DNA of 64,000 nucleotides. Origin: Deltaproteobacteria bacterium (GTDB lineage: Bacteria; Myxococcota_A; UBA9160; PR03). The notes beneath the pieces are model-generated. The model had not been told where the DNA came from and made no database searches. It saw only the letters and a program-made list of their open reading frames with translations. A program made the translations under genes and the position numbers. Shown here piece by piece: positions 49,498 through 57,780 of this stretch. Each line of letters starts with the position of its first letter. The first letter of the stretch is position 1. The stretch spans positions 1-64,000 of the forward strand of contig JAPSFT010000014.1 in assembly GCA_035063765.1 (NCBI GenBank). Reading direction: 5' to 3'.

Positions 49498-50303
49498 CCG
49501 AGCACCGCCGGGTCGAGGTCCACGCCGACCGGGCAGTGGTCGGAGCCGAGCACGCCGGGCCGATGGAAGGCGGCGCGCACGAAGCGCATCGCGGCGGGCG
49601 AGGCCAGCACGTAGTCGATCCGCCAGCCGACGTTCCGGGCCCGCGCGCCGCCGTTGCGGAGGGCGTGGCGCTGGCTCCACCAGGTGTAGTGGCCGGGCTC
49701 GGGATGGAAGGCGCGGAAGCAGTCGACCCAGCCGGCGCGAATCCAGCGGTCGAGCTCGGCGCGCTCCTCGGGGAGGAAGCCGCTGGTCCGCCGGTTCGCG
49801 CGCGGGTGCGCGAGGTCGATCTCGCGGTGTGCGGTGTTGAGGTCGCCGAGCGCGAGCACGCGCCAGCCGGCGCGCCGTAGCCGCGCGAGGCGCTCGAAGA
49901 CGGCGTGGTAGAAGGCGAGCTTGTAGGGAACGCGCGCGTTGTCGCGCAGCGCGCCGCTGCCCTTCGGGAAGTACCCGTTCGCGACGACCAGCCGGCCGAA
50001 GCGCGCCAGGACGAAGCGCCCCTCGACGTCGAAGCGCGGCACGCCGAGCCCGTGCGCCACGGCGTCGGGCTTCCGGCGGCTCCAGAGCGCGACGCCGCTG
50101 TAGCCGCGCCGTTCGGCGGGCGCCCACTCGACCTGCCAGCCCGCGTGCAGGGCCGGCTCCACCTCCGCGGGCAGCGCGCGCACTTCCTGGAGCCCGACCA
50201 CCTCGGCGCGCTCCGCGTGCAGCCAGTCTGCGAAGCCCTTGCGCGCGCAGGCGCGCAGGCCGTTCACGTTCCAGGAGACGACCCGCAGCCGCCGTGTGCT
50301 CAC
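49494..50303 (-). CDS. xthA: exodeoxyribonuclease III
   Basis: A 269-residue AP endonuclease/3'-5' exonuclease of the ExoIII group. The motifs occur in order: VVSWNVNGLRACARKG, VVGLQEVRALP (metal-binding Glu), GYSGVALWSRR, LALGDLNTAHREIDLAHP (catalytic Asp and Asn), NVGWRIDYVLAS and GSDHCPVGVDL with the catalytic His. It repairs abasic sites. The start is GTG 50303. It is coupled by GTGA overlaps to the zinc-ribbon gene upstream and the MFS gene downstream. Confidence 0.93.
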   Translation of the reverse strand: MSTRRLRVVSWNVNGLRACARKGFADWLHAERAEVVGLQEVRALPAEVEPALHAGWQVEWAPAERRGYSGVALWSRRKPDAVAHGLGVPRFDVEGRFVLARFGRLVVANGYFPKGSGALRDNARVPYKLAFYHAVFERLARLRRAGWRVLALGDLNTAHREIDLAHPRANRRTSGFLPEERAELDRWIRAGWVDCFRAFHPEPGHYTWWSQRHALRNGGARARNVGWRIDYVLASPAAMRFVRAAFHRPGVLGSDHCPVGVDLDPAVLG

Positions 50304-50605
50304 TGCGGCTCCTGGCACATCCGCAGGATCGTGGCGAGGATCGCCAGCAGGACCCACGCCGCCGTCGTGGCGATCCGCACGCCCCGCACGCGGCGTGCCT
50401 CGGGTGCCTCGTCCGCCGGCGTGCCGGCGCGCTCCTCCCCGGCCCCCGCGCTCGGGTCGAGCCGCGCCCCGGCCGCCGCGCGCGGGTCGAAGGCGCTGGC
50501 GCCCTCGCGGCTCGGCTGCACGCGCCCTCCGCAGTGCACGCACTGCTTGCGCCCGGGCGGATGCGTGACCTGGCAGCGCGGGCACCACCACTCGTAGTAC
50601 GCCAC
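50300..50605 (-). CDS. zinc-ribbon protein with C-terminal membrane helix
   Basis: A 101-residue protein. The N-terminal zinc ribbon has CPRCQ and CVHCG (about residues 8-25), a linker of about 40 low-complexity residues follows, and then one membrane helix, TAAWVLLAILATILRMC. The family is not recognised. The ribbon would face the cytoplasm if the helix is a tail anchor. Its GTG start lies two bases after the NUDIX stop, and its stop overlaps the exonuclease start, so it is translated with both. Confidence 0.75.
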   Translation of the reverse strand: MAYYEWWCPRCQVTHPPGRKQCVHCGGRVQPSREGASAFDPRAAAGARLDPSAGAGEERAGTPADEAPEARRVRGVRIATTAAWVLLAILATILRMCQEPQ

Positions 50606-50607
50606 GG

Positions 50608-51231
50608 CTAGCGCGTTCCCCGGGCGCTCGGGAGCGCGCGCAGCTTGCGCGCCATGCGCAGCACGCCCTCGTCGACCCCGAGCGCGCCGAGCGCCTCGAT
50701 CGGGAACCAGCGGACCGCGTGCGACTCGGCGCTCGCGCGGGCCTCCTCGGCGCCCGGCGCCGCAACCAGCAGGAAGCGCACGTCGTGGTGGTCGTGCGCG
50801 GGCTCGCCGGGCCGCGCCGGGATCTCGTGCACGTCGAGGTCGAAGGGCGCGGGGGCCTCGTGAGCAGCAGGCGTGCCGTCCGGGCCCAGGAATCGGAGCC
50901 CGGCGAGGCCGGTCTCCTCCGTAGCCTCGCGCAGCGCCACCTGCGCCACGTCGCTCTCGCCGTCGGCGTGGCCGCCGGGCTGGAGCCAGCGGTCGAGCTT
51001 GCGGTGGTGCACGAGCAGCACGCGCGCGAGGTCGGCGGACGCCACGAATGCGGAGCCGGTCACGTGGCCCGGGACGCAGCGGCGCTCGAAGCAGTCGGGG
51101 TGCGCGTGGACCAGTGCGCGTACGCGCGCGACGCAGGCTCCCTCGCCGGGATGCCACGCCTCGTAGCGGTCGAGCAGCTCGAGCAGCGGTTTGCGGTGCA
51201 CGCGCAGGTCCCCTCGGCCCAGGGCGCCCAT
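50608..51231 (-). CDS. NUDIX hydrolase
   Basis: A 207-residue NUDIX protein with an N-terminal helical part of about 55 residues. The NUDIX box is GGHADGESDVAQVALREATE with ETGL directly after, and LVHHRKLDRWLQPGGH comes before it. The QPGGHADG form is common in a little-studied group near MutT/DR1025. It hydrolyses nucleoside diphosphates linked to a further group; the substrate is unknown. It heads the operon with the zinc-ribbon protein, exonuclease III and the transporter. Confidence 0.87.
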   Translation of the reverse strand: MGALGRGDLRVHRKPLLELLDRYEAWHPGEGACVARVRALVHAHPDCFERRCVPGHVTGSAFVASADLARVLLVHHRKLDRWLQPGGHADGESDVAQVALREATEETGLAGLRFLGPDGTPAAHEAPAPFDLDVHEIPARPGEPAHDHHDVRFLLVAAPGAEEARASAESHAVRWFPIEALGALGVDEGVLRMARKLRALPSARGTR

Positions 51232-51350
51232 GCTAGCCGAGCGCCGCCGCCGTCCGCGCCGGCCCCGGCCGGAGCAGGGAATGCGGGGCGCGCGGGCCGC
51301 CGGGGGCCGGCTTCCGTGCTCGAGACGCGCACCCGGCCGCTGGGAGGGCT

Positions 51351-51938
51351 TCAGAGCTCTGCGGCGCTCCGGATCACCTTGCCGACGATCCCGTAGGCCT
51401 GCGCCTCCTCGGGGCCCATCCAGAAGTTCCGGTCGGTGTCCTGCGCGACCTTCTCGAGCGGCTGGCCGGTGGCCTCGGCGATGGTCTTGTCGATGCGCGC
51501 GCGGGTGCGCAGGAGCTCCTCGGCCTCGATCCGGATGTCCGACGCGCGACCGTGTCCTCCACCCATCGGCTGGTGGATCATGAAGCGGGTGTTGGGGAGC
51601 GCATAGCGGTCGGCCTTCGGGACCGCGAGGTAGATGTGCACGCCGGCGCTCGCCACCCAGCCGGTCCCGATCATGCGCACGCGCGGCTTCACGAAGCGGA
51701 TCATGTCGTGGATCGTGTCGCCGGCCTCGACGTGGCCGCCCTCGGAGTGCACGAACATCGTGATGTCGGCGTCCGAGTCCGCGGCCATCGCGAGCAGTTG
51801 CGCCGTGACGGCCTGCGCGAGCTTCGAGGAGATCTCGCCGTGGATCAGGATCGTGCGGGCCTCGAGCAGGCGCTCGCTGATCCGGGGGTGGATCGGGGCG
51901 AACGAGATCGAGCCGGGCTCGGAGTCCTTGTCGCGCAT
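51351..51938 (-). CDS. ClpP-like serine peptidase with altered triad
   Basis: A 195-residue ClpP-fold protein of normal length. The nucleophile is Ser97 in WVASAGVHIYLAVP and the histidine is His122 in TRFMIHQPMGGG. The aspartate position holds Asn171 (QDTDRNFWMG, where ClpP has DTxRDxF). Listeria ClpP1 has the same Asp-to-Asn change and needs a partner ClpP2 for full activity. No second ClpP, ClpX or ClpA is in the window. HSEGGHVEAGDTIHDMIRF matches the ClpP core. The start is ATG 51938, with GGGAGGG in front. Confidence 0.87.
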   Translation of the reverse strand: MRDKDSEPGSISFAPIHPRISERLLEARTILIHGEISSKLAQAVTAQLLAMAADSDADITMFVHSEGGHVEAGDTIHDMIRFVKPRVRMIGTGWVASAGVHIYLAVPKADRYALPNTRFMIHQPMGGGHGRASDIRIEAEELLRTRARIDKTIAEATGQPLEKVAQDTDRNFWMGPEEAQAYGIVGKVIRSAAEL

Positions 51939-52046
51939 GCGGGCCCTCCCTGGCGGCGGGCCGCGAGACTAACCGCCGCGCGCCGGCCCGGGTAGACTCC
52001 TGCGCCCGCGCGCCTCCCCGGCGCCGCAGCGGCGCGAGAGGAGGCC

Positions 52047-52805
52047 ATGGCGGCCGCGAGGAAGGAGCCCTGGTGGGTGGCGCTGCCCGACGAGGAGCTG
52101 CTCGACGTCCGGCTGTGCGACCTCGAGCTGCGCATCGAGGGCACCGACGTCGAGGACCGCCTGCGGCGCCTGTACGCCGAGCTCGAGCGGGCCGGCGTGC
52201 GGCGCTTCCGGCCCTACGCCTGGCTCTCCACGAGCTGGTTCACGCCCCACGGCTCGACCGGCTTCGCGGTGCCCTTCTTCCTGGCGCACCAGCGGCTGGT
52301 CCGGCTCGAGCGCTGGCAGGTCGGCGAGGCGGAAGGCGCCTCGCGCGAGGGCTGCCTGCGGCTCATGCGCCACGAGGCCGCCCACGCCTTCGACAACGCC
52401 TACCGGATCCACCAGCGGCGCGACTGGCGCGAGAGCTTCGGCCGCTTCAGCCAGCCCTACCGGGCGAGCTACGTGCCCAAGCCGGGCAGCCGACACTTCG
52501 TCGTGAATCTCGACTACTGGTACGCGCAGAGCCATCCGGGTGAGGACTGGGCCGAGACCTTCGCGGTGTGGGCGCGCCCCGGCTCGCGCTGGCGCTCGCG
52601 CTATCGGGGCTGGCCGGCGCTGCGCAAGCTCCGCTACGTCGACGAGCTGGTGCGCGAGCTCGGCGATCGCCGCCCGCTCGTGCGCACCCGCGAGCGGTTG
52701 GATCCGCTGCCGGACCTGCGCCATACCCTCCGCCAGCACTATCGCCGCAGGCACGTGCGCTGGGAGCGCGTGCTGCGCCGGGGGCGGCGGGAGTACCTGC
52801 GATGA
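52047..52805 (+). CDS. putative zinc metallopeptidase (Peptidase_Mx-like)
   Basis: A 252-residue cytoplasmic protein with a zincin motif. MRHEAAHAFDNAYRIHQRRD holds His109, Glu110 and His113, and the third zinc ligand is probably the Glu in HPGEDWAETFAVW about 60 residues later. The charged Arg-rich C-terminus is unusual. Family members are largely uncharacterised. The gene overlaps the following ATP-grasp gene by four bases (ATGA), a strong sign that the two work together, one breaking and one forming an amide bond. It diverges from the ClpP-like gene. Confidence 0.82.
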   Translation: MAAARKEPWWVALPDEELLDVRLCDLELRIEGTDVEDRLRRLYAELERAGVRRFRPYAWLSTSWFTPHGSTGFAVPFFLAHQRLVRLERWQVGEAEGASREGCLRLMRHEAAHAFDNAYRIHQRRDWRESFGRFSQPYRASYVPKPGSRHFVVNLDYWYAQSHPGEDWAETFAVWARPGSRWRSRYRGWPALRKLRYVDELVRELGDRRPLVRTRERLDPLPDLRHTLRQHYRRRHVRWERVLRRGRREYLR

Positions 52806-53842
52806 AGCGGCTGCGCGTGCTCGTCCTGACCCACGAGGACCTGGTCCCGCCGGACTCGCTGCGCGGTCTCTCGGAGAAGGACGCGCAGGCCGTGCAGAAG
52901 GAGTTCGACGTCGCCCAGGGCCTGCGCGAGCTCGGCCACGAGGTGCAGATCGTGGGCGTCTCGCACGACCTCTCGCCGATCCGCCAGCACGTGGAGGGCT
53001 TCCAGCCGCACGTCGTCTTCCACCTGCTGATGGAGTTCCAGGACATCGCGGTGTACCAGGCGCACGTGGCGAGCTACCTCGAGCTGCTGCGGGTGCCCTA
53101 CGCGGGCTGCAACCCGCGCGGCCTCCTGCTCGCGCGCGACAAGGCGCTCTCGAAGAAGATCCTGCGCTATCACCGGATCCCCTCGCCGAGCTTCCAGGTG
53201 TTCCGGCTGGGCCGGCCGGTCCGGGTGCCGAAGGACGTCGACTTCCCGCGGATCGTGAAGTCGGTGGACGAGGAGGCGTCGCTCGGGATCGCCCAGGCCT
53301 CGATCGTGCGCGACGAGGAGAAGCTGCGCGAGCGGGTGGACTTCGTGCATCGCCGGCTCGGCTGCGATGCGATCTGCGAGCAGTACATCCCGGGCCGCGA
53401 GCTCACGGTGAGCGTGATCGGCAACGAGCGGCTCCAGACCTTCCCGGTCTGGGAGCTGTTCTTCGACAAGCTGCCGGCCGGCAGCCACCCGATCGCGACC
53501 CAGCGCGCCAAGTGGGACCCCGACTACCAGCTCCGCGCCGGGATCGGAACGGGCCCGGCCGAGAACCTGCCCGAGGGCCTGGCCGAGCGGATCGCGCGCC
53601 TCGCCAAGCGCAGCTACCGCGCGCTCCATCTCTCGGGCTACGCGCGCATGGACCTGCGCCTCGCCGAGGACGGCCGCGCCTTCGTGATCGAGGCCAACCC
53701 GAATCCGGACCTGCGCCGCGCGGAGGACTTCGCGGCCTCGGCGGCGGCGTCCGGGCTCGCCTACCCGCAGCTCCTCCAGCGCATCCTGAACCTCGGGCTG
53801 CGCCACCGCTCGCCGTGGAAGGCGCTCGAAGAGGGCGCGTAG
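52802..53842 (+). CDS. ATP-grasp (D-Ala-D-Ala-ligase-like) protein
   Basis: A 346-residue ATP-grasp enzyme. The N-terminal domain has LRVLVLTHEDLVPPD and VVFHLLMEFQDIAVYQ. The middle has VPYAGCNPRGLLLARDKAL and the lysine of FPRIVKSVDEEASLGI. The C-terminal has CEQYIPGRELTVSVIG and FVIEANPNPDLRRAED with the metal-binding Glu and Asn. It should form a peptide or amide bond with ATP. It is not a housekeeping Ddl, because the usual Ddl substrate loop is not seen and the partner gene is a metallopeptidase. The CoA-transferase gene starts at the very next base after its stop. Confidence 0.87.
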   Translation: MKRLRVLVLTHEDLVPPDSLRGLSEKDAQAVQKEFDVAQGLRELGHEVQIVGVSHDLSPIRQHVEGFQPHVVFHLLMEFQDIAVYQAHVASYLELLRVPYAGCNPRGLLLARDKALSKKILRYHRIPSPSFQVFRLGRPVRVPKDVDFPRIVKSVDEEASLGIAQASIVRDEEKLRERVDFVHRRLGCDAICEQYIPGRELTVSVIGNERLQTFPVWELFFDKLPAGSHPIATQRAKWDPDYQLRAGIGTGPAENLPEGLAERIARLAKRSYRALHLSGYARMDLRLAEDGRAFVIEANPNPDLRRAEDFAASAAASGLAYPQLLQRILNLGLRHRSPWKALEEGA

Positions 53843-55012
53843 GTGCGAGCCGCCCCCTTCGCCGACCTGCGCGTGGTCGAGCTCGCCCAGGTGCTCGCGG
53901 GGCCCTACGGCGGCCGCCTGCTCGCCGAGCTCGGCGCCGACGTCGTGAAGGTGGAGGCGCCGGCCGGCGACCTGGCGCGGCGCATCGCGCCCCCGCGCGA
54001 TCGCGGCCAGTCGGGCCTCTACACCTGGGCGAACCTCGGCAAGCGCAACGTGTGCCTCGACCTGACCCGCCCGGAGGGCCGCGCGGTCGCCCTCGACCTC
54101 GTGCGCGCGAGCCACGCGGTGATCGAGAACTTCCGCCCCGGGGTCGCCGACCGCCTCGGGGTCGGCTGGCGCGACGTGCACGAGGCCAACCCGCGCGCCG
54201 TGATGGTGTCGGTGTCGGGCTACGGCGGCGACTCCTCGCTGCGCGAGCACGGCGCCTTCGCGCCGACCATGCACGCCGCGACCGGTCTGATCGAGTACCA
54301 GCGCCGCAAGGGAGGCCCCGGCGCTGCCCTCGTGAACCTGCCCGATGCGCGGGCCGACCTCACGACCGCGCTCCACGCGACGATCGGCCTGCTCGCGGCG
54401 CTGCGCACGGCCGAGCGGACCGGCGTCGGCCAGCACCTCGACCTCGCCATGTTCGACGCCGTCCTCGCGACCTACCCGGAGACGCCCTTCGAGCTGCTCG
54501 ACCCGCCCGAGGTGCGCGAGGAGCCGCCGCCCTACGACGCCGGCCCGAACGGCCACGTCGTCGTGGCCGGCCCGCCCCAGCACGTGTGGGCGGTGGTCGC
54601 GCGCGCCTTCGGCCTCGCCGATCCCGCGCCGCCGGAGGCCGACGTGCCCGCCAAGGCGCGCCTGCGCCACGCCGCGATCGAGCGCTGGATGGCGGCCCAG
54701 CCCGGCCGCGAGGCGCTGCTCGAACGGCTGGCCTCGGCGCGGATCCCCGCGGCGCCGGTCGTCTCGCTGCGGGAGGCGCTCACGGGCGCCTTCGCCGAAG
54801 AACGCGGGCTCCTCGTCGCGGTCGACGACCGGCGCGGCGGCACCCGGCCCGTGGTGCGGCTCCCCTACCGCTTCTCGGAGACGGCCGCCGGCGCCCGGCG
54901 GCCGGCGCCGCGGCGCGGCGAGCACAACGCCGAGGTGCTGCGCGAGGTCCTCGGCTACGACGCGGCGCGGATCGGGGCGCTCGAGGAGGCAGGCGTCCTC
55001 CAGGCGGAGTAG
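53843..55012 (+). CDS. class III (CaiB/BaiF) CoA-transferase
   Basis: A 389-residue CoA-transferase. LRVVELAQVLAGPYGGRLLA and ELGADVVKVEAPAGDLAR mark the N-terminus. RPGVADRLGVG follows, and the acyl-accepting aspartate probably lies in NLPDARADLTTAL near residue 170. It moves CoA between carboxylic acids. The start is GTG 53843, directly after the stop of the ATP-grasp gene. A second, different family member is encoded at 59154. Confidence 0.9.
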   Translation: MRAAPFADLRVVELAQVLAGPYGGRLLAELGADVVKVEAPAGDLARRIAPPRDRGQSGLYTWANLGKRNVCLDLTRPEGRAVALDLVRASHAVIENFRPGVADRLGVGWRDVHEANPRAVMVSVSGYGGDSSLREHGAFAPTMHAATGLIEYQRRKGGPGAALVNLPDARADLTTALHATIGLLAALRTAERTGVGQHLDLAMFDAVLATYPETPFELLDPPEVREEPPPYDAGPNGHVVVAGPPQHVWAVVARAFGLADPAPPEADVPAKARLRHAAIERWMAAQPGREALLERLASARIPAAPVVSLREALTGAFAEERGLLVAVDDRRGGTRPVVRLPYRFSETAAGARRPAPRRGEHNAEVLREVLGYDAARIGALEEAGVLQAE

Positions 55013-55035
55013 CGTCCGACCGGAGGCCCTCGCGC

Positions 55036-56043
55036 GTGACTCCTTCCCCGAGCTCCGGCTGGCGCATCTTCGGGATCGAGCTGTCCCCCTACTCGGTCAA
55101 GGTCCGCTCCTACTTCCGCTACAAGCGGATCCCCCACGAGTGGGTGGTGCGGCACCTCGGCAACATGGCCGAGTTCCAGAAGCACGCGAAGCTGCCCCTG
55201 GTGCCGCTGGTGCTGGCGCCCGACGGCGGCGCGCTCCAGGACTCGACGCCGATCGTGGAGGCGCTCGAGGCGCGCTTCCCCGAGCCCTCGATCCACCCGC
55301 CGGGCGCCGCGAGCGCGTTCCTCTCGGCGCTCCTCGAGGAGTACGGCGACGAGTGGGGCAACAAGTGGATGTTCCACTATCGCTGGTGGTACGAGCCCGA
55401 CCAGAAGTCCGCCGCCCGGCGGATCGCCGCGGCCAACCTGCCCGGGGCGCCCGAGGCGGAGGTCGCGAAGATGGCGGTCGCGATCGAGCGGCGGATGGTT
55501 CCGCGCCTGTCGTTCGTCGGCTCGAACGAGGCGACGCGCCCGCTCATCGAGGCGTCCTTCGAACGCGTGGTGGCGCTGCTCGAGGCGCACCTGGCGGCGC
55601 GGCCCTACCTCTTCGGGGGCCGGCCCGCCTTCGCCGACTTCGGGGTCTGGCCGCAGCTCTACGAGCTCTCGACCGACCCCACGCCGGGAGCGCTCCTGCG
55701 CGCGCGCGCCCCGCGCGTGCTCGCCTGGGTCGAGCGCATGCTGGACCCTGCGGGCGGGGGCCCCTTCGAGCCCTGGGAAGCGCTCGCGCCGACCCTCGAG
55801 CCGCTCCTGCGCGAGGAGGTGGCGGGGCGCTTCCTGCCCTGGTCCACGGCCAACGCGCGGGCGCTCGAGGCTGGAGAGCCGGAGTTCACGGTAGACCTGG
55901 GCGGGCGCCCGTTTACGCAGCAGACCCAGAAGTATCACGCGAGGTCGTTGCGGGTCCTCCGGGAGCGCTACCGGGCGGTGCCCGACCGCAGCGCCCTCGA
56001 CCCGATCCTGGCGCGCACGGGGTGTCTGGCCGGGCTTGCCTGA
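55036..56043 (+). CDS. glutathione-S-transferase-like protein with long C-terminus
   Basis: A 335-residue protein. The thioredoxin-like N-terminal domain has FGIELSPYSVKVRSYFRYK, PLVPLVLAPDGGALQDSTPI, a GST pattern with Ser in place of the usual Cys. The helical C-terminal domain has RPYLFGGRPAFADFGVW. About 100 further residues follow, ending TQQTQKYHARSLRVLRERYR, which is longer than classic GSTs (about 210). It may conjugate or reduce a lipophilic compound. The start is GTG 55036, 24 bases after the CoA-transferase stop. Confidence 0.82.
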   Translation: MTPSPSSGWRIFGIELSPYSVKVRSYFRYKRIPHEWVVRHLGNMAEFQKHAKLPLVPLVLAPDGGALQDSTPIVEALEARFPEPSIHPPGAASAFLSALLEEYGDEWGNKWMFHYRWWYEPDQKSAARRIAAANLPGAPEAEVAKMAVAIERRMVPRLSFVGSNEATRPLIEASFERVVALLEAHLAARPYLFGGRPAFADFGVWPQLYELSTDPTPGALLRARAPRVLAWVERMLDPAGGGPFEPWEALAPTLEPLLREEVAGRFLPWSTANARALEAGEPEFTVDLGGRPFTQQTQKYHARSLRVLRERYRAVPDRSALDPILARTGCLAGLA

Positions 56044-56080
56044 AGCGAGCGGGCCGGGCGGCGGCGCGCGGGGACTTCCG

Positions 56081-56848
56081 TCACTCGAAGCGCCCGTGGC
56101 GGCCCGCGCCGCCGGCGAAGCGGCCGGCGCCCGCGAGCGTCTCGCCCGAGGCGATCACCTGGAGGCCGAGCCGGGTCTCGTTGGCCAGCGCGCCCGGCAG
56201 GTCGAGGCCCGCCTGCTGGTAGGCGGAGAGGCGGTCGCTGCGCAGGCAGTGCTGGGGGAAGCGGGTGAGCTGCGCCGCCAGCTCGCGGGCTCCCGCGAGC
56301 GCGCCGCCCGGCTCGACGAGCCGGCTCACGAGCCCCATGCGCAGCGCCTCCTCGCCCGAGACGCCGCGCCCGGTGAGGATCAGGTCGAGCGCGTGGCCGA
56401 GCCCGGCGATGCGCGGGAGCCGCACGGTGCCGCCGTCGACGAGCGGCACCCCGAAGCGGCGGCAGTAGACGCCGAGGACGGCATTGCGCGCGGCCACCCG
56501 CAGGTCGCACCAGAGCGCGAGCTCGAGACCGCCCGCCACCGCCGGGCCCTCGATCGCCGCGACGACCGGCTTCGAGAGGAGCATGCGGGTCGGGCCCATC
56601 GGGCCGTCGCCGTCCTCGGCGACGCGGTTGCCGCGGCCTGCGGCGGCCGCCTTCAGGTCGGCGCCCGCGCAGAAGGCTCCGCCGGCGCCGGTCAGCACCG
56701 CGGCCAACAGGTCGCTGTCGGCCTCGAAACGCCGGAAGGCGTCGGCCAGGGCGGCCGCGGTCGCGCGGTCGACGGCGTTGCGCACCCCGGGCCGGTCGAT
56801 CGTGACGACGGCGAGCGCGCCATCGGTCTCGTAGCGCACGGTGGTCAT
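56081..56848 (-). CDS. enoyl-CoA hydratase/isomerase family protein
   Basis: A 255-residue crotonase. VVTIDRPGVRNAVDRATAAA and GAGGAFCAGADLKAAAAG form the first oxyanion half, PAVAGGLELALWCDLRVAA the second. GVYCRRFGVPLVDGGTVRLP follows, with Asp in place of one of the two catalytic Glu residues of classic hydratases, so isomerase or other chemistry is possible. The start is ATG 56848, with GGGAGG in front; a longer form to 56878 is less likely. It diverges from a membrane-protein gene across 62 bases. Confidence 0.9.
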   Translation of the reverse strand: MTTVRYETDGALAVVTIDRPGVRNAVDRATAAALADAFRRFEADSDLLAAVLTGAGGAFCAGADLKAAAAGRGNRVAEDGDGPMGPTRMLLSKPVVAAIEGPAVAGGLELALWCDLRVAARNAVLGVYCRRFGVPLVDGGTVRLPRIAGLGHALDLILTGRGVSGEEALRMGLVSRLVEPGGALAGARELAAQLTRFPQHCLRSDRLSAYQQAGLDLPGALANETRLGLQVIASGETLAGAGRFAGGAGRHGRFE

Positions 56849-56910
56849 CGCACCCTCCCGCTCTGCGGACTGTGGCACACTGCCGCCTCCGCTGTCTCCG
56901 GAGGACGCCG

Positions 56911-57708
56911 TTGGAGCCGTTCGCGCCGCCGCCCGTTCCCGCCGGCCCCGCCCCGCGCTCGCTCGGACAGATCCTCGACGCGGGCTTCGACGTGGTGCGC
57001 CGGCACTGGGTGGTGCTGGTCGGGCTCGCGGCGCTCGTCTACGTGCCGGTCTCGTTCGTCGAGGAGGTGCTGCCCGAGGATCCCTCGCAGCCGTTCGCCG
57101 GCGGCGCGGCGTGGCTGCTCGCGTTCGTGATCGTGGCGCTGCCGGTCGTGATCGCCGCCGTCACCGACGCGTGCGGCGACTACCACCACGGGCGCGAGAC
57201 GGACGCGGGCCGCGCGCTGCGCCGCGGGCTCGGCCTCGCGCTGCCGCTCTCCTGGACCTATCTCGTCCTGGCGCTGGTGGCCTTCGTCGTCCTGCTTCCG
57301 CTCTTTGCGGTGATCGCCGTCTGGGAGCCGCTCGGCTTCGCGGCCGTACCGGTCGCCCTGCTCGCGGTGGCGCTGCCGTTCGTGGTGATGCTGCGCTTCT
57401 CGCTGCTCACGCAGGTGGCGGTCCTCGAGGGTCGCTCCGGCCCGGGCGCGCTCGTCCGCGCGAGCCGGCTCGTCGAGGGCCAGGTGCTGCGCGTGTTCGG
57501 GGTCTACGTCGTCGTGGGGCTCCTGATGGGGCTCCTCGGCGGCGCCGCGGGGCTCGCGCTCGGCACGCTCGCGGGGCTCGCTCCGGTCGCGATCGGGCTC
57601 GTGCAGGCAGCGGGCTTCGCCTACACGACGGCGGTGGGCGTCGTGCTCTACGAGGACGTGCGCGCGCGCAAGGGCGAGCACGAGAGGTTCGCAGCGCCGG
57701 GCTCCTGA
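56911..57708 (+). CDS. integral membrane protein, glycerophosphodiester-phosphodiesterase-like membrane domain
   Basis: A 265-residue protein with six hydrophobic segments and no large soluble part. SLGQILDAGFDVVRRHWVVL at the start is typical of the membrane domain often seen beside GlpQ-type phosphodiesterases and in stand-alone DUF proteins of actinobacteria and deltaproteobacteria. The role is unknown. The start is TTG 56911, with GGAGG eight bases before. It ends 19 bases before a palindromic repeat. Confidence 0.7.
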   Translation: MEPFAPPPVPAGPAPRSLGQILDAGFDVVRRHWVVLVGLAALVYVPVSFVEEVLPEDPSQPFAGGAAWLLAFVIVALPVVIAAVTDACGDYHHGRETDAGRALRRGLGLALPLSWTYLVLALVAFVVLLPLFAVIAVWEPLGFAAVPVALLAVALPFVVMLRFSLLTQVAVLEGRSGPGALVRASRLVEGQVLRVFGVYVVVGLLMGLLGGAAGLALGTLAGLAPVAIGLVQAAGFAYTTAVGVVLYEDVRARKGEHERFAAPGS

Positions 57709-57726
57709 ACCGCGCCGGGGCCTCAC

Positions 57727-57780
57727 GGGGTTGCCAGGAACGAGCGCCCCGCGGACGACGATTCCCGGCAAGCCCCTCAG
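57727..57780. repeat. palindromic REP-like element, full copy
   Basis: The arms GGGGTTGCCAGGAA (57727-57740) and TTCCCGGCAAGCCCC (57761-57775 region) pair with one bulge and one wobble around a loop of about 20 bases. On the minus strand the unit starts with the TGA stop of the DsbA-like gene. Positions 57746-57780 match 87-121 at 31 of 35 bases. It could end transcription from the membrane-protein gene and the DsbA-like gene, which converge here, though no T-run is present. Confidence 0.6.

Noticed and set aside
52540-56043. A 1,167-codon fusion ending in the GST-like protein
   Set aside because: The upstream part is out of frame with the metallopeptidase, ATP-grasp and CoA-transferase genes, each of which has clear motifs in its own frame. 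Only the part from GTG 55036 has GST features.
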